From Acidilobaceae archaeon (lineage in GTDB: Archaea > Thermoproteota > Thermoprotei_A > Sulfolobales > Acidilobaceae): DNA of 64,000 nt. The stretch is from NCBI GenBank assembly GCA_026413755.1, contig JAOAKH010000001.1:1-64000 (forward strand), written 5' to 3'. The notes beneath the pieces were generated by a model that made no database searches, was not told the DNA's origin, and worked only from the letters and a program-made list of their open reading frames with translations. A program made the translations under genes and the position numbers. This document shows, one piece after another, positions 34,225-43,600 of the stretch. Position 1 is the stretch's first letter, and every line of letters begins with the position of its first letter.

Positions 34225-34536
34225 GTGAACTTGAAGGAGGAAGTAGCTCGGTCTTTCGAGGCCTTGAGGTTCTACGTGGCGGACAGGAGAGCAGTAAGGA
34301 CAGAGGAAGTGGAGGAGCTCCTGAGGGCAGCGGGGTCCCTCCAGGTAGTCTTAAAGGCAGAGCTGGGGAAGGTGGTCGTGTACTACATAGACGCCACGAA
34401 GGCTAGGAGGACCTGCCTATACAGCGAGTGCGCCGGGAAGGAGGGGCTGGAGAGGGAAAGATGTCTCAGGGAATGCTCGCTCAGGCTGGAGGAGAAGCTC
34501 GCAAAGGAGGTGGCGGCCGCGATCAGGTCACTCTGA
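34225..34536 (+). CDS. Uncharacterised small protein with Cys motif
   Basis: No known family. The 103-residue protein begins with a helical stretch (LKEEVARSFEALRFYVADRR), then a possible mixed domain with the strand pair VVLKAELGKVVVYYIDATKA. A Cys arrangement C-x4-C-x11-C-x3-C lies in the last third (CLYSEC...CLREC), which may bind a metal or form disulfides. It is flanked by ZPR1 (divergent) and a C2H2 mini-protein (convergent, overlapping by 9 bases). Start GTG has GCAAGGGG upstream. Confidence 0.6.
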   Translation: MNLKEEVARSFEALRFYVADRRAVRTEEVEELLRAAGSLQVVLKAELGKVVVYYIDATKARRTCLYSECAGKEGLERERCLRECSLRLEEKLAKEVAAAIRSL

Positions 34537-34713
34537 CTCCTCTTCCTCTTCCTCCTCGCTTGGGCTCACGAGCTTCCTCTCGTAGCCCTTTGCGTGGGCT
34601 AGCAGGTGGCGGAAGAGGTCCTCGCGCGAGTAGAAGAGGGACTTGCAGAGGGGGCACTCCAGGAGGCCCTCCTCGCTCCTCCTCACGAGCACCCTCGAGC
34701 CGCGGAACTCCAC
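34528..34713 (-). CDS. C2H2 zinc finger mini-protein (61 residues)
   Basis: A single classical zinc finger: [20 protein letters not shown] followed by HAKGY gives C-x2-C-x12-H-x3-H with the hydrophobic Phe and Leu. An acidic tail ([10 protein letters not shown]) follows. One-finger proteins of about 60 residues are common in Crenarchaeota and viruses; the role may be nucleic acid or protein binding. The GTG start lies directly after GGAGG, which is close, but no other in-frame start is available. The frame is longer than chance for its composition and the finger is complete. Confidence 0.7.
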   Translation of the reverse strand: MEFRGSRVLVRRSEEGLLECPLCKSLFYSREDLFRHLLAHAKGYERKLVSPSEEEEEEESE

Positions 34714-34785
34714 CTCCTCCAGCGGGCCCCACCGAGTGCTTCAAGAACTATTAAGCCTTCTAGGGGGCGCTTACCAGGGGCCGCC

Positions 34786-35820
34786 TTGGACGTAACTGCG
34801 GAGGGCAGGAAGTTCCTTGAGGGGTTGAGCAGGGAGTGCGGCTTTGAGGAGAGGTTGTTGGTGAAGCTCGACGAGCCCACGAGCGAGAAGTACGGGAGGC
34901 TGCCCTGGCAGAGGCCTATAGAGGAGCACATAAAGTACGGCGTGATCAACCTGGACAAGCCCGCGGGCCCCACTAGCCACGAGGTGGTTGCGTGGGCAAA
35001 GAGGCTGCTCGGGGTAAAGAAGGCTGGCCACGGCGGCACGCTAGATCCACACGTTACTGGCGTGCTGCCGGTGGCCCTCGAGAAAATGACCAAAGTGGTG
35101 GGGCTAGTCATGCATTCAGAGAAGGAGTACGTTTGCGTTATGCAGCTCCACAAGGCCGTGGCGGAGGAGGAGCTCAGGAGGGCGACGGAGGAGTTCGTGG
35201 GAGAAATATACCAGCGGCCTCCGCTGAGGAGCAACGTGAAGAGAGCCGTGAGGGTGAGGAGGATCCACAAAATAGAGATCCTGGAGCGTGAGGGGCGGCT
35301 CGTGCTCATGAGGGTGACCTCAGATGCAGGCACGTACATGAGGAAGCTCTGCTGGGACATAGGGCTGCTCCTCGGCGTGGGGGCACATATGAGGGAGCTG
35401 AGGAGGGTCAGGAGCGGGCCCTTTGGCGAGAAGGACATAGTGAGGATGCAGGAACTCTCCGAAGCCGTGTACGCCTATAGGGTGGAGGGGAGGGAAGATT
35501 TACTCAGGAGGGCAGTGCTGCCCGGAGAGAGGCTGTGCTGCGCCCTCCCAAAGGTGGCGCTCAGAGACACAGCCGTGGAGAGCATAGTGAGCGGCGCCAA
35601 GCTAGCGGCGCCGGGGGTGGCGCTGGTCAGCGACAGGGTGAGGAGGGGGGAGAAGGTGGCCCTCTTCAGCCTAAAGGGGGAGCTCGTGGGGGTAGCGAGA
35701 GCCTTGATGGACGCGGAGGAGATCTTGAGCGCAGAGAGGGGCATAGTTGCGGAGACGCTGAGAGTAGTTATTGAGCCCGGCACCTACCCGAGGGCGTGGA
35801 AAAGGGGTGAAAAGGGTTAG
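34786..35820 (+). CDS. cbf5: tRNA/rRNA pseudouridine synthase Cbf5
   Basis: Catalytic subunit of the H/ACA ribonucleoprotein; also modifies tRNA U55. From the TTG at 34786 it is 344 residues, normal for archaea. The TruB motif [16 protein letters not shown] carries the catalytic Asp (about residue 87). Other TruB motifs are [14 protein letters not shown] and [17 protein letters not shown]. The PUA domain begins at about 253 ([14 protein letters not shown]). The frame opens further upstream in a region overlapping the mini zinc finger gene, but TTG 34786 gives a family-like start and a TATA-like TATTAAG lies at 34749-34755. It would use H/ACA RNAs such as the candidate at 4311. Confidence 0.93.
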   Translation: MDVTAEGRKFLEGLSRECGFEERLLVKLDEPTSEKYGRLPWQRPIEEHIKYGVINLDKPAGPTSHEVVAWAKRLLGVKKAGHGGTLDPHVTGVLPVALEKMTKVVGLVMHSEKEYVCVMQLHKAVAEEELRRATEEFVGEIYQRPPLRSNVKRAVRVRRIHKIEILEREGRLVLMRVTSDAGTYMRKLCWDIGLLLGVGAHMRELRRVRSGPFGEKDIVRMQELSEAVYAYRVEGREDLLRRAVLPGERLCCALPKVALRDTAVESIVSGAKLAAPGVALVSDRVRRGEKVALFSLKGELVGVARALMDAEEILSAERGIVAETLRVVIEPGTYPRAWKRGEKG

Positions 35821-35852
35821 AGCAGACGCTCGTTGCGCTGGCGGGGGGCCTC

Positions 35853-36575
35853 TTGGCGACCCTCGGCACCACGCTGGGGGCCATGCTAGTTCTCATACCT
35901 CACCTCTCCAGGGGGGAGAGGAGGGAGGTGCTTGTCGACGTCGGCCTCGCCTTTGGGAGCGGCGTCATGACGGTGGCAAGCTTTGTGAGCCTCCTCCTGC
36001 CCTCCTTGGAGAGGGGGGGCCTCGCGGCCTCCCTCGTGGCCTTCCTCCTTGGCGCTGCCGCCGTAGCGGCTCTGAACGAGGCGATACCTCACGAGCACCT
36101 ATTCAAGGGCTTCGAGGGACCTCCTGAGATGAAGAGGAAGATAAAGGCAGCCTGGCTTGTGGCGCTGTCAATAATCATTCATAACATCCCGGAGGGTTAC
36201 TCGATAGGCGTCGCTTCCGCGCACAGCCCAAGGGACGGCGTGGAGGTAGCCATAGCCATAGCTATGCAGGACATGCCGGAAGGCTTTGCGGTGGCCTTCC
36301 CCCTGATGGCCCTCACGGGGAGCGCCCTCACGGCTATATTCATTTCCTTTCTGAGCGGCCTCAGCGAGCTCCTCGCTGCGCTCTTGGCTGCCCTCCTCCT
36401 CTCCGACGCGTCCTGGGCCCTCCCCTTCGCTCTCTCCTCTGCGGCAGGGGCGATGATCTACGTGGTGAGCCACGAGGCCCTCCCAGAGAGTCATAGGAGC
36501 GGGAGGGAGAAGCAGGCCACGCTTGGCTTCTTCCTCGGCTTCGTGCTGATGCTTGTCCTCGAGTCCTCCCTATAG
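35853..36575 (+). CDS. ZIP family metal transporter
   Basis: Zinc or iron uptake/exchange through the membrane. The 240-residue protein has about seven or eight membrane helices, with the ZIP metal-site motifs IIHNIPEGYSIGVAS (near residue 108) and AMQDMPEGFAVAFP (near 140), the HNxPEG/QDxPEG pair. The start is uncertain: the TTG at 35853 begins inside the first helix, and the frame upstream to 35811 has no ATG, GTG or TTG. A CTG at 35838 would give a complete helix. The gene starts just after cbf5 and is probably read from the same transcript. Confidence 0.85.
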   Translation: MATLGTTLGAMLVLIPHLSRGERREVLVDVGLAFGSGVMTVASFVSLLLPSLERGGLAASLVAFLLGAAAVAALNEAIPHEHLFKGFEGPPEMKRKIKAAWLVALSIIIHNIPEGYSIGVASAHSPRDGVEVAIAIAMQDMPEGFAVAFPLMALTGSALTAIFISFLSGLSELLAALLAALLLSDASWALPFALSSAAGAMIYVVSHEALPESHRSGREKQATLGFFLGFVLMLVLESSL

Positions 36576-36614
36576 CTTATAGGCTATGAGATCTCAGGGA
36601 GCGCGGGCTGAGCC

Positions 36615-36944
36615 TTGAGCGTGGCGAGGCTCGCAGAGGCGGTCAGCAAGTTTGAGGAGGAGCTCAAGAGAGCCCAGGAGGAAGCTGTGTATCTCTCCAA
36701 CGAGCTCCTAAAGGAGAACGAGAAGATCATAGAGTCTGTGAGAAGGGAGGTGGAGGAAGCGCTGAGCAGGATAACCGCGAGGGCTAGGGAGGAGGTAGCT
36801 AGGCAGTCCGAGGCCTTGAGGGCCGAGTACAGCAAGAGGGCAGAGGAGGAGCTCTCTAGGCTGGAGATCAGGGCTAAGGCAAACATGGAGAGGGCTGCGG
36901 AGAGGGTGGCAGAGGAGCTGAGGAGACTGCTGGGGGAGCTATAG
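36615..36944 (+). CDS. Probable A-type ATPase peripheral stalk subunit (H/G-like)
   Basis: A 109-residue protein that is one continuous charged coiled coil (SKFEEELKRAQEEAVYLSNE, then REEVARQSEALRAEY), with Ala-rich heptads. Its position directly before the A-ATPase C subunit (2-base gap) suggests it is the stalk protein AhaH or G-like. Coiled coils alone are weak evidence, so the assignment rests on size and neighbourhood. TTG start at 36615; GTG at 36621 is possible. Confidence 0.6.
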   Translation: MSVARLAEAVSKFEEELKRAQEEAVYLSNELLKENEKIIESVRREVEEALSRITARAREEVARQSEALRAEYSKRAEEELSRLEIRAKANMERAAERVAEELRRLLGEL

Positions 36945-36945
36945 C

Positions 36946-37974
36946 TTGCCGGAGCCGGGGGACTACGCTGAGGCAATAGTGATAGCCAGGGCAATAAAGG
37001 CCAGGCTGCTGAGGCCCGAGGTGATCAGGGAGGCCGCCCTCGCGGCAGACTTCGGCGAGGCCCTCTCTTCCCTCAGGGACTCAATATACTCGGGGCTGGG
37101 GGAGGCGAGGGGGCTCGCGCAGGCTTACTCTTCAGTCTGGTCGAGCTATTTTAGGCAGCTGAAGAGGCTCGCGCAGGCCTCCCCTGCTCCTGCCTCTGAG
37201 CTGCTCATGGCCCTGCAAAGGGAGGAGGAGCTAAGGGACGTAATGATCCTCTTACAGTCAGTGCTCCTTGAGAAGAGGCCTGACGTGAAGCTGCCTTCCC
37301 TCTTCGCAGAGGGGAGCATCGTGCGTGCCCTCCTGGAGGACCCGGAGGCCCTCCTCTCTCCTCAGAAGTTCTCAGAGGCCGTCTCGGGGAGCTTTGCAGC
37401 TCCATATGTGGGCAAGGCTATAAAGGCTTTCAAGGAGCTGAAAGGAGGTCCTGTAGCGCTCTGGGCCACGCCCCTGGCGACGCTCTCCCTTTACTCCAAC
37501 TCCCTCTTAACTCTCGGCGGAGATAGGGAGGACGCGGAGCGCATCATATGCCTGCTCCTGGAGGAGAAGGCCCTCTCCTCCCTCCTCCTCGCCAAGTCCC
37601 TTAATGTCCCGCAGAGGTTCCTTGAAGAGTTCATGGACTGGGAGCTCTGCGGGCTAGCGGGGGAGGAGCTTCTGGAGCTCTATGCGGCAGAGGCGGAGGC
37701 GCTCGGAATAGCAGCAGAGCTGAGGGGAAGGCTCTCCGTGAGGGCAGAGGGGAAGAGCGTCCAGGAGGTCCTCTCTTCTGCAAGGAGGAGCGCCAGATCT
37801 CTCGTCAGGGCTAGGGCCCTTGCTACTATGGCAGGCTACCCCTTCAGGGTCTCCTTCCTGCTCTCCCCCCTCCTCCTGCTCAGGCTTGAAGCGGAGGACG
37901 TGCTGCTCCTCCTCGCCTCTAAGGAGTACAAGATACCCCCGGACTACGTGCTCCCCCAGCTAGCAGAGGCGTAA
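36946..37974 (+). CDS. atpC: A-type ATP synthase subunit C
   Basis: Central stalk connector between the rotor ring and subunits D/F (homologue of V-ATPase d). The 342-residue protein is helical, with repeated 100-residue units. The C-terminal block YPFRVSFLLSPLLLLRLEAE, then DVLLLLASKEYKIPPDYV, matches the conserved end of subunit C. Other A-ATPase subunits are not next to it except the coiled-coil gene upstream, so the operon is split in this genome. It starts with TTG only 2 bases after the stop of the upstream gene. The next gene starts 5 bases downstream. Confidence 0.83.
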   Translation: MPEPGDYAEAIVIARAIKARLLRPEVIREAALAADFGEALSSLRDSIYSGLGEARGLAQAYSSVWSSYFRQLKRLAQASPAPASELLMALQREEELRDVMILLQSVLLEKRPDVKLPSLFAEGSIVRALLEDPEALLSPQKFSEAVSGSFAAPYVGKAIKAFKELKGGPVALWATPLATLSLYSNSLLTLGGDREDAERIICLLLEEKALSSLLLAKSLNVPQRFLEEFMDWELCGLAGEELLELYAAEAEALGIAAELRGRLSVRAEGKSVQEVLSSARRSARSLVRARALATMAGYPFRVSFLLSPLLLLRLEAEDVLLLLASKEYKIPPDYVLPQLAEA

Positions 37975-37979
37975 GCCAG

Positions 37980-38420
37980 ATGCGCTGGTATCTCCTCAGC
38001 ATAAAGCCCCGCTACGCAGAGGCCCTCCTGAGCGGTGAGAAGGAGCTGGAGCTCAGGAGGGCCGACAGCATCTCCCCCCCGCCTCCCGGCTCTCTCGTGA
38101 TCCTATACGCAGGGGAGAAGGTGAGGAGCATAGTGGGCGAGTTCACCGTGGGCAGGGTGTACGTGGGGACCCCTGAGGAAATATGGAGGCTGGCGGAGAG
38201 AAGGGGGATATCGAGGGACGCAAAGGCATACATCGCGGGCTCGAGGAGGGCGATGGCAATAGAGGCGCTGAGGCCTATAAGGTATGAGAAGGTGGGGCTG
38301 GAGGAGATAAGGGAGCTGCTCCCCGGCTGGACGCCGCCTAGGTTCGGGCCGCTCCCAGAGGGCCACCCCGTGAGGGAGCTAATAATAAGGCCACTCAGGG
38401 AACTAGCTGGAGCACCCTAG
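37980..38420 (+). CDS. ASCH/PUA-like domain protein
   Basis: The 146-residue protein starts with YLLSIKPRYAEALLSGEKEL and ELRR, the ASCH signature (SIxPxxAxxILxGxKxxELRR). ASCH domains have a PUA-like fold and bind RNA; some are nucleotide deacetylases or RNases. The catalytic Lys/Glu set seen in ASCH amidohydrolases appears in part (KPRY, ELELRR). It follows the A-ATPase gene by 5 bases, probably as a passenger in the same transcript. Its 3' end overlaps the convergent dephospho-CoA kinase gene by 26 bases. Confidence 0.8.
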   Translation: MRWYLLSIKPRYAEALLSGEKELELRRADSISPPPPGSLVILYAGEKVRSIVGEFTVGRVYVGTPEEIWRLAERRGISRDAKAYIAGSRRAMAIEALRPIRYEKVGLEEIRELLPGWTPPRFGPLPEGHPVRELIIRPLRELAGAP

Positions 38421-38862
38421 TTTGCGCTACCCTCACGGTAACAGGATCATATGGTACTATGCAGGACCCCTTGCCCGGGATGCCGTAGACGGCGCTCCAG
38501 CCGGGCCTGAGGCAAGATATGGCAGCTAGGGCCAGCATGTCCTCCTCGCCGCTCACCTCGATCACCGCGCTCTCCCCCCGCTCTATCACGCTACACAACA
38601 GCGCGTAGGCCTCCAGCGACAGAGTGCCCTTCTCGTTTATAACGCTGTAACGCGGCAGCCCCCCGGGCAGCTGCGCCTCGAAGGCCTCTGTCCTCCTCGT
38701 GACGCCGTCCAGCACGAGCACGGAGCTCCCCCTCTTAGCACAGAGGGAAGAAACGTAGTCCCCCACGCAGACCAGCTTGCCCTCCGCCGGCACTTCCCTC
38801 TCTACCCTGCCCCACGCCGCCGCGAAGTCCGGCCTATGCCTCTCTGGCAGCCTCAGCTTCAT
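38395..38862 (-). CDS. GTP-dependent dephospho-CoA kinase (DUF359)
   Basis: Last step of archaeal CoA synthesis. The 155-residue protein has the family motifs: VCVGDYVSSL near residue 31, LVLDGVTRRT near 49, INEKGTLSLEAYAL near 75, VIEVSGEEDMLALAAISCLR near 98, and GIPGKGSCIV with the VxGxPGxG type turn near 126. Size fits. The Asp residues that bind GTP-Mg in this family are visible (DGV, EED). The ATG start at 38862 has no obvious partner upstream. It converges on the ASCH gene with 26 bases of overlap. Confidence 0.87.
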   Translation of the reverse strand: MKLRLPERHRPDFAAAWGRVEREVPAEGKLVCVGDYVSSLCAKRGSSVLVLDGVTRRTEAFEAQLPGGLPRYSVINEKGTLSLEAYALLCSVIERGESAVIEVSGEEDMLALAAISCLRPGWSAVYGIPGKGSCIVPYDPVTVRVAQTRVLQLVP

Positions 38863-38944
38863 GTGCGCACCTCCGGCCCCCCACAGCCCTGTACGCCCTC
38901 CTCTCCCCGCCCCCTTTCAGATCTAGGCCCACCGGGGAAGAGCT

Positions 38945-40597
38945 ATGAGAAGAGGGGTCAGCGGGCTCCTGGGAGCCTTGATCATAGCGGTGATCCTCTC
39001 TGCTGCGCTCTCGGCAGCCATAGGCGTCAGCTACAGGCTCCAGAGGGCCAGCGAGGAGAGCGCTGCGAGGATAGGGGAGCTGCTCTCAGACGCTTCTACG
39101 CCCATCTCTATAAAGCTAGAGGCATGGGAGGGGCTGAGCGCGATAATAAGTTCGCCGAGGCCCGTGGACGTGAAGTTCTTCCTCCTCGAGTTTAGGAACG
39201 GGACTCTTCTCAAGCTGCCCGGCGGCACCTATGAGAGCGGCAGGGTTAGGCTGCTGGAGAGCTACTCCTGCCAGCCAGTGCGCCTCATTGCCCTCCTCTC
39301 CTCTGGCCTCGCGCTCAGCACCGACTGGCAGGGCTGCGCCGCCAAAAGCCCTCATGTGCTTCCGAGCAGGGACCCGCTGCTGGGAGATATAGCTGTAGTG
39401 CTAGCAGCAAGGGAGAGGTACAGAAGCGTAGAGCTAGATGTAAGGCTAGATATGAGGCTAGAGATGTCAAGAGACTGCACCCTTTACGTAGATGGGCGGA
39501 GAGGCCGCGGCGAGCTGCTTCTCGCGCGCCTCGAGACTCCCGTGGGTAGAGTAGACGTCTGGGCCCGCTGCGTAAGCCTCTTCGACGAAGAGGTAGAGGC
39601 GAGGAGGAACGTGCTGTATCTCTCGCTGGAGGGCCCCCTAGGGGTCTCCTTCTCCGGCCGTGCCGCAGTTAGGGCGCATCTGGAAGAGGTGTCGTGGCAG
39701 TACTCGAGAGAGCTCACAAGGGAGTTACTGCTGCCCATGTACTCTCCCGGCGGGACCTCGCAGTTCAGGGTATGCGTGGCTCGCGACACCATCAGCACTT
39801 CCCTCGGCGCGCGCAGCACATACACGTTCTCAGGAGAGGGGAGCGTGACCTTCGAGGGCTCTCGCCGCATAGTAGTCTCGATCTGGAGCCCTTACGTTGA
39901 GGCCGAACGTAACGTTCCCTTTGCTGACATCCCGCGCCACTTCCCGCTGCTACAATTGCAGCTAGAGCTGGAGCTGCGGGAGGCAAGGGTCTACGAGCCC
40001 CTCGTGGAGCTGAACCTCACGCTGCCCGCTGGCACTAAGATTGAGCTCCTGCAGCTGCGGCTCTCAGGCGTTGACGCCATCTCTAGGGCCCTCTCCGCTG
40101 GGCTCCCCTCTGGACCTCAGGTGGAGGCAACGATCCGCGGACCAGTCTCCTTCTCCAGGGAGCTGAGCTCCCCCCTCTACCTGCCCTTTGACGCTCAGGT
40201 GATCCTCAGGCTCTACCGCCCAGAGTCGCCGCTCAGGGGGGTCTACGCGATCTCACAGTACTTCTATAGATGCCACGCGGATGTGGGGGGGAGCACTGTG
40301 AGCTCCCCCCTTCCCAGCCCTTGGGCGGGCCCAGTTTTAGTGAAGGTAGGGGAGAGGCTGCTCCTGCTAGGGGCCTCGCAGGAGCTCTTCGTGACAGATG
40401 GATCGAAGCGCTACGGCTACGCGTGGGTGATCCGGGAGGCAGCTAACTTCTCCAAGCCCGTGAGGTTCTTTGAGCTGAAGTGGGACGGCATGGAGGTGAG
40501 GGCCTCGCTCAGGCAAGAAGTGCCCTACAATTGGGGGGGCAGGGGGTGGGCGCTGGCAGTCAGCGGGGGGGAGTTCATGATAGTTAGGGTGGAGTGA
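38945..40597 (+). CDS. Secreted protein with pilin-like (class III) signal peptide
   Basis: A 550-residue protein of unknown function. It starts MRRGVSGLLGALIIAVILSA, a short basic N-terminus followed by a hydrophobic helix of the type IV pilin class; cleavage by the prepilin peptidase (PibD-type) after the Gly before the helix is plausible. The rest is a large beta-rich exported domain with several Cys and N-x-(S/T) sites and without membrane spans. It lies directly upstream of the S-layer gene and may belong to the cell surface. Pilins are normally much smaller, so this may be a pilus-tip or surface adhesin type. Confidence 0.65.
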   Translation: MRRGVSGLLGALIIAVILSAALSAAIGVSYRLQRASEESAARIGELLSDASTPISIKLEAWEGLSAIISSPRPVDVKFFLLEFRNGTLLKLPGGTYESGRVRLLESYSCQPVRLIALLSSGLALSTDWQGCAAKSPHVLPSRDPLLGDIAVVLAARERYRSVELDVRLDMRLEMSRDCTLYVDGRRGRGELLLARLETPVGRVDVWARCVSLFDEEVEARRNVLYLSLEGPLGVSFSGRAAVRAHLEEVSWQYSRELTRELLLPMYSPGGTSQFRVCVARDTISTSLGARSTYTFSGEGSVTFEGSRRIVVSIWSPYVEAERNVPFADIPRHFPLLQLQLELELREARVYEPLVELNLTLPAGTKIELLQLRLSGVDAISRALSAGLPSGPQVEATIRGPVSFSRELSSPLYLPFDAQVILRLYRPESPLRGVYAISQYFYRCHADVGGSTVSSPLPSPWAGPVLVKVGERLLLLGASQELFVTDGSKRYGYAWVIREAANFSKPVRFFELKWDGMEVRASLRQEVPYNWGGRGWALAVSGGEFMIVRVE

Positions 40598-40643
40598 CCT
40601 GGAAAGAGGGGGGTGAGGGGCTAGGAGCTGAAGGGGCTGTTCC

Positions 40644-40651
40644 CTTAAATA
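40644..40651 (+). promoter_or_regulatory. TATA box of the S-layer gene
   Basis: TTAAATAC preceded by CCC lies about 35 bases before the GTG at 40681, giving a leader of about 10 bases or a nearly leaderless transcript. This promoter is well placed for a highly expressed surface protein. Confidence 0.6.
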
Positions 40652-40680
40652 CCCTCTCCCCTCAGCTTCTAGCGACTAAG

Positions 40681-43600
40681 GTGAAGGGCTTGAGAAGACT
40701 ACTTGCAGCTCTCGTGTTGGCTCTCTTGCTGCTGCCGCTAGCAGGAACTCTCGTGGAGGTAAGGGCGCAGGCGGTCGCACTGGAGGTCTATGCGAGGGTA
40801 GTTACTCCCGGCAGCCCCATAGTCTTCGTGCTGGACAGGGAAGCAGTGACCAATCCCTCTCTAGCAGGACCTGTGCTGTACTTCTTCCTGAGCAAGAGGC
40901 CAGAGGCGACTATATCGCCCGACGATATACTCATTCAGAGGCTGATCCTACCTGAGGACGCCGTCGATGCCAGGTTCGTGGCGGGCCTCCTGATCATACC
41001 CGCTGACCTGCCTGCCGACTTCGTAGGCGATGTAGTCCTGAAGGCCTCCACCATAACTCAGCCCGGAGGCGGCATAACAGCCGTCTTCTCCAGTTTGTTC
41101 AGGATCGTGAGGGACGAGGCTGCCGTAGAGAGGGCCCTACGGTTTGTGCACCCAGTGACGAAGGAGCCCGTGAGGGACCTAGCGTTCTTCAACTTCACCA
41201 CGCACGGCATTGGGGCCTTCAAGCCTCACAACAGGGTGAGCGTTATAGTTAACCTCTCGGCGCTGGGCGTGGCGGGCAACTTCGCCATAAGGAGGGACAA
41301 CGTGAGCGGAGCTGTCGTGATGCTGAGGCATCCGTGCCTTTCTCGGGTGCTTGCCAACGTCACCGTTAAGGTACCCATCATCTTCCCCGTGCGTATAGCG
41401 CCGGGGAGCTACCTCTATAGCGACTTCCTGGAAGGCCTTAGCTACAGATACCGCGCAGGGGGCAGGGTACTGGAGATCAACGGCACCTTCCGGGGAGACT
41501 TCCCGCTGATGTGCCTACGCTCTAGAAGCATAGAGGGCATTAGCGTGGGCTTCCAGGACTTCAACGTCTCGGCAGTTGCGGTGAACGGCACTAGGCTGTT
41601 GGCTGCCGGCAGCAAGAAGGTCATCATAGACTCTGGGAGTGTAATCGGCGTAACAACTGATGAGGTGCAGGTGCCAAGGGCCATAGTGAGCATAGGGGCT
41701 CCGTACAAGATCAACATGTACCCGAGCGTGGCCTACAGGTTCGTCGACTTGGGCAGGGGCAACTTCTTCGACCTGGAGTCTGGGAGAATCACGCCAGGCG
41801 ACAGGGTGGTGATCGATTATCGCAACATAAGGCCTGGAGCCCTTGATGTGTCAATATTTGTCCGGGATGAAGTCTTTAGCAGGCTTCTCGTCAACAGGAC
41901 AGCGGTGCCAGCTGCAAGACCAAACGGCACTATTTCAGGCCACATACCTGCAGCCCAGTACGGCGGCAGGATAGTTGTGGTGAGCATTAACGCCACTAGG
42001 GCAGTAGATCCCGTGGCGCTGCCCAACCTCAGCCCAGTAGCCGCTAGGGCCCGCGTGCTGCCCGCAATACAGACCTTCGCCTTCAACAACGCTGGAGCCA
42101 TAGTTCCCGGCAACGCCTCTGCCCTCGCTGTCCCAGGAGAGATCTTCGTCATGAGGGGAGTGGGCTTCCAGTTCGTCAGAAAGCCGGACATAAGAGTTAA
42201 CGCCACGCCCGTGAGGGAGCTCTTCTACAGAGACTTCGCCAACGGCTCCTTCATTGCCGTGCTCCAGATACCGCCGAGCCTCGTGATCCGTGCAGGTCAG
42301 CCCGTAATCTTCAACGCTACCGTGGCTGCGCCGTTCAACAGCCACTCCTTCAGCGATAGAGCTAACTACAGCGATGCTAGGGTCTTCGTGGAGCCTAGGG
42401 TAGCTCTTGCCTCCCTCACAGCTAGGGGAGCTGTGGCCAGTTTGGGTCTGGGCGCTGAGAGGTTCGTCTTCAGGGCCGACTGGGAGCCGCTGGAGAGGAG
42501 GGTAGTTAACATACTTGCATACGGAATGCGCCCAGATCTCCTAAGGTTCAACGTGAGCCTCTTTGACGGCGCCAGGTCTAGTCCGGTTGTCGTTGAGAGG
42601 ACAGGCAGCGGCTCCCTTGAGCTGATCAACTTCCCAGTGCCTGAGGTGCCAAGGGGTAACTACAGAGTTAACATATCTGACCGCGCTGCTTCTTTCGTCT
42701 CTTCTGCCAGAGATGAGGACAGGATAAGGATAGTGCAGACTGCTGCCGGAAGGGACGCCGAGGGAGTGTTCAGGAAGATTGTCTTCCTGCCGGCGCCCAT
42801 GAACATGAGCGTGAGGGGCTTTGGCTTCCCAGCAAACGCCGATGTGTTCTACGACATACCTGCGCTCGGAGAGACAAGGATACGTCTCTCGGCGGGCCCT
42901 GCAGCTCTACCCGTTGGGGCGAGGACCAACGCTCTGGGCTCCTTCGAAGGCTGGATAAACTTTGACAGGCCCGACATTAGGCCAGGCACATATGTTGTAA
43001 GGGTGTACACTCAGGTTGCAGGAGAGGAGATCGCCGCGGAGATCAGGGTAGTGCTATTGGTGCCGCCGCCCTTCAGGGTCGACCTAGTTGTGGAGAGCTC
43101 CCAGGTAAGCGACGCTCCAGTAGACCTGTGGGCAGTGGCGTTCTATGGCAGCGAGATAGCGAGGCCTGCCCAGATCTCCAGCGTGATAGTGAGGGCGTTC
43201 CTCAGGATAGGCGAAGCAGCCCCCATAGTGAGGACCATATCCCTCCTCAACGTGACGAAGGACAGGGCCATATACCACGCGCTCTTCAACCCCGTGGAGG
43301 CCTTCGGGCCTGCAGTGAAGGGCAGGTTCGTGCTGCTCATTGCTGAGGCGAGCGGCAGGTTCGTGCCTCTCGCCCCAGTGGACGTGGCAGTAGACGCAGA
43401 GGTCCTCTACGTGCCACCTAGGAGCATAGGTGAGGAGATCTCGGCTGCCCTCAGGGGCAACCTAAGTGCCCTAGACAGCCTAATAAGGCTGGTGAGGAGC
43501 GACATTGCTGCCCTTAGGTCAGGGCTTGCAGCCAACTTCAGCGTCGTGAGGAGCGACATTGCTGCAGTGAGGAGCGACATTGCGGCCGTGAGGGCCCTGC

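Noticed and set aside
34606-34785. 60-residue N-terminal extension of Cbf5
   Set aside because: It is encoded opposite the C2H2 mini-protein gene and does not resemble Cbf5; the TTG at 34786 gives a normal N-terminus.
40594-40680. N-terminal extension of the S-layer frame
   Set aside because: It would cover the TATA box and place residues before the signal peptide; the GTG at 40681 gives a normal secreted protein.
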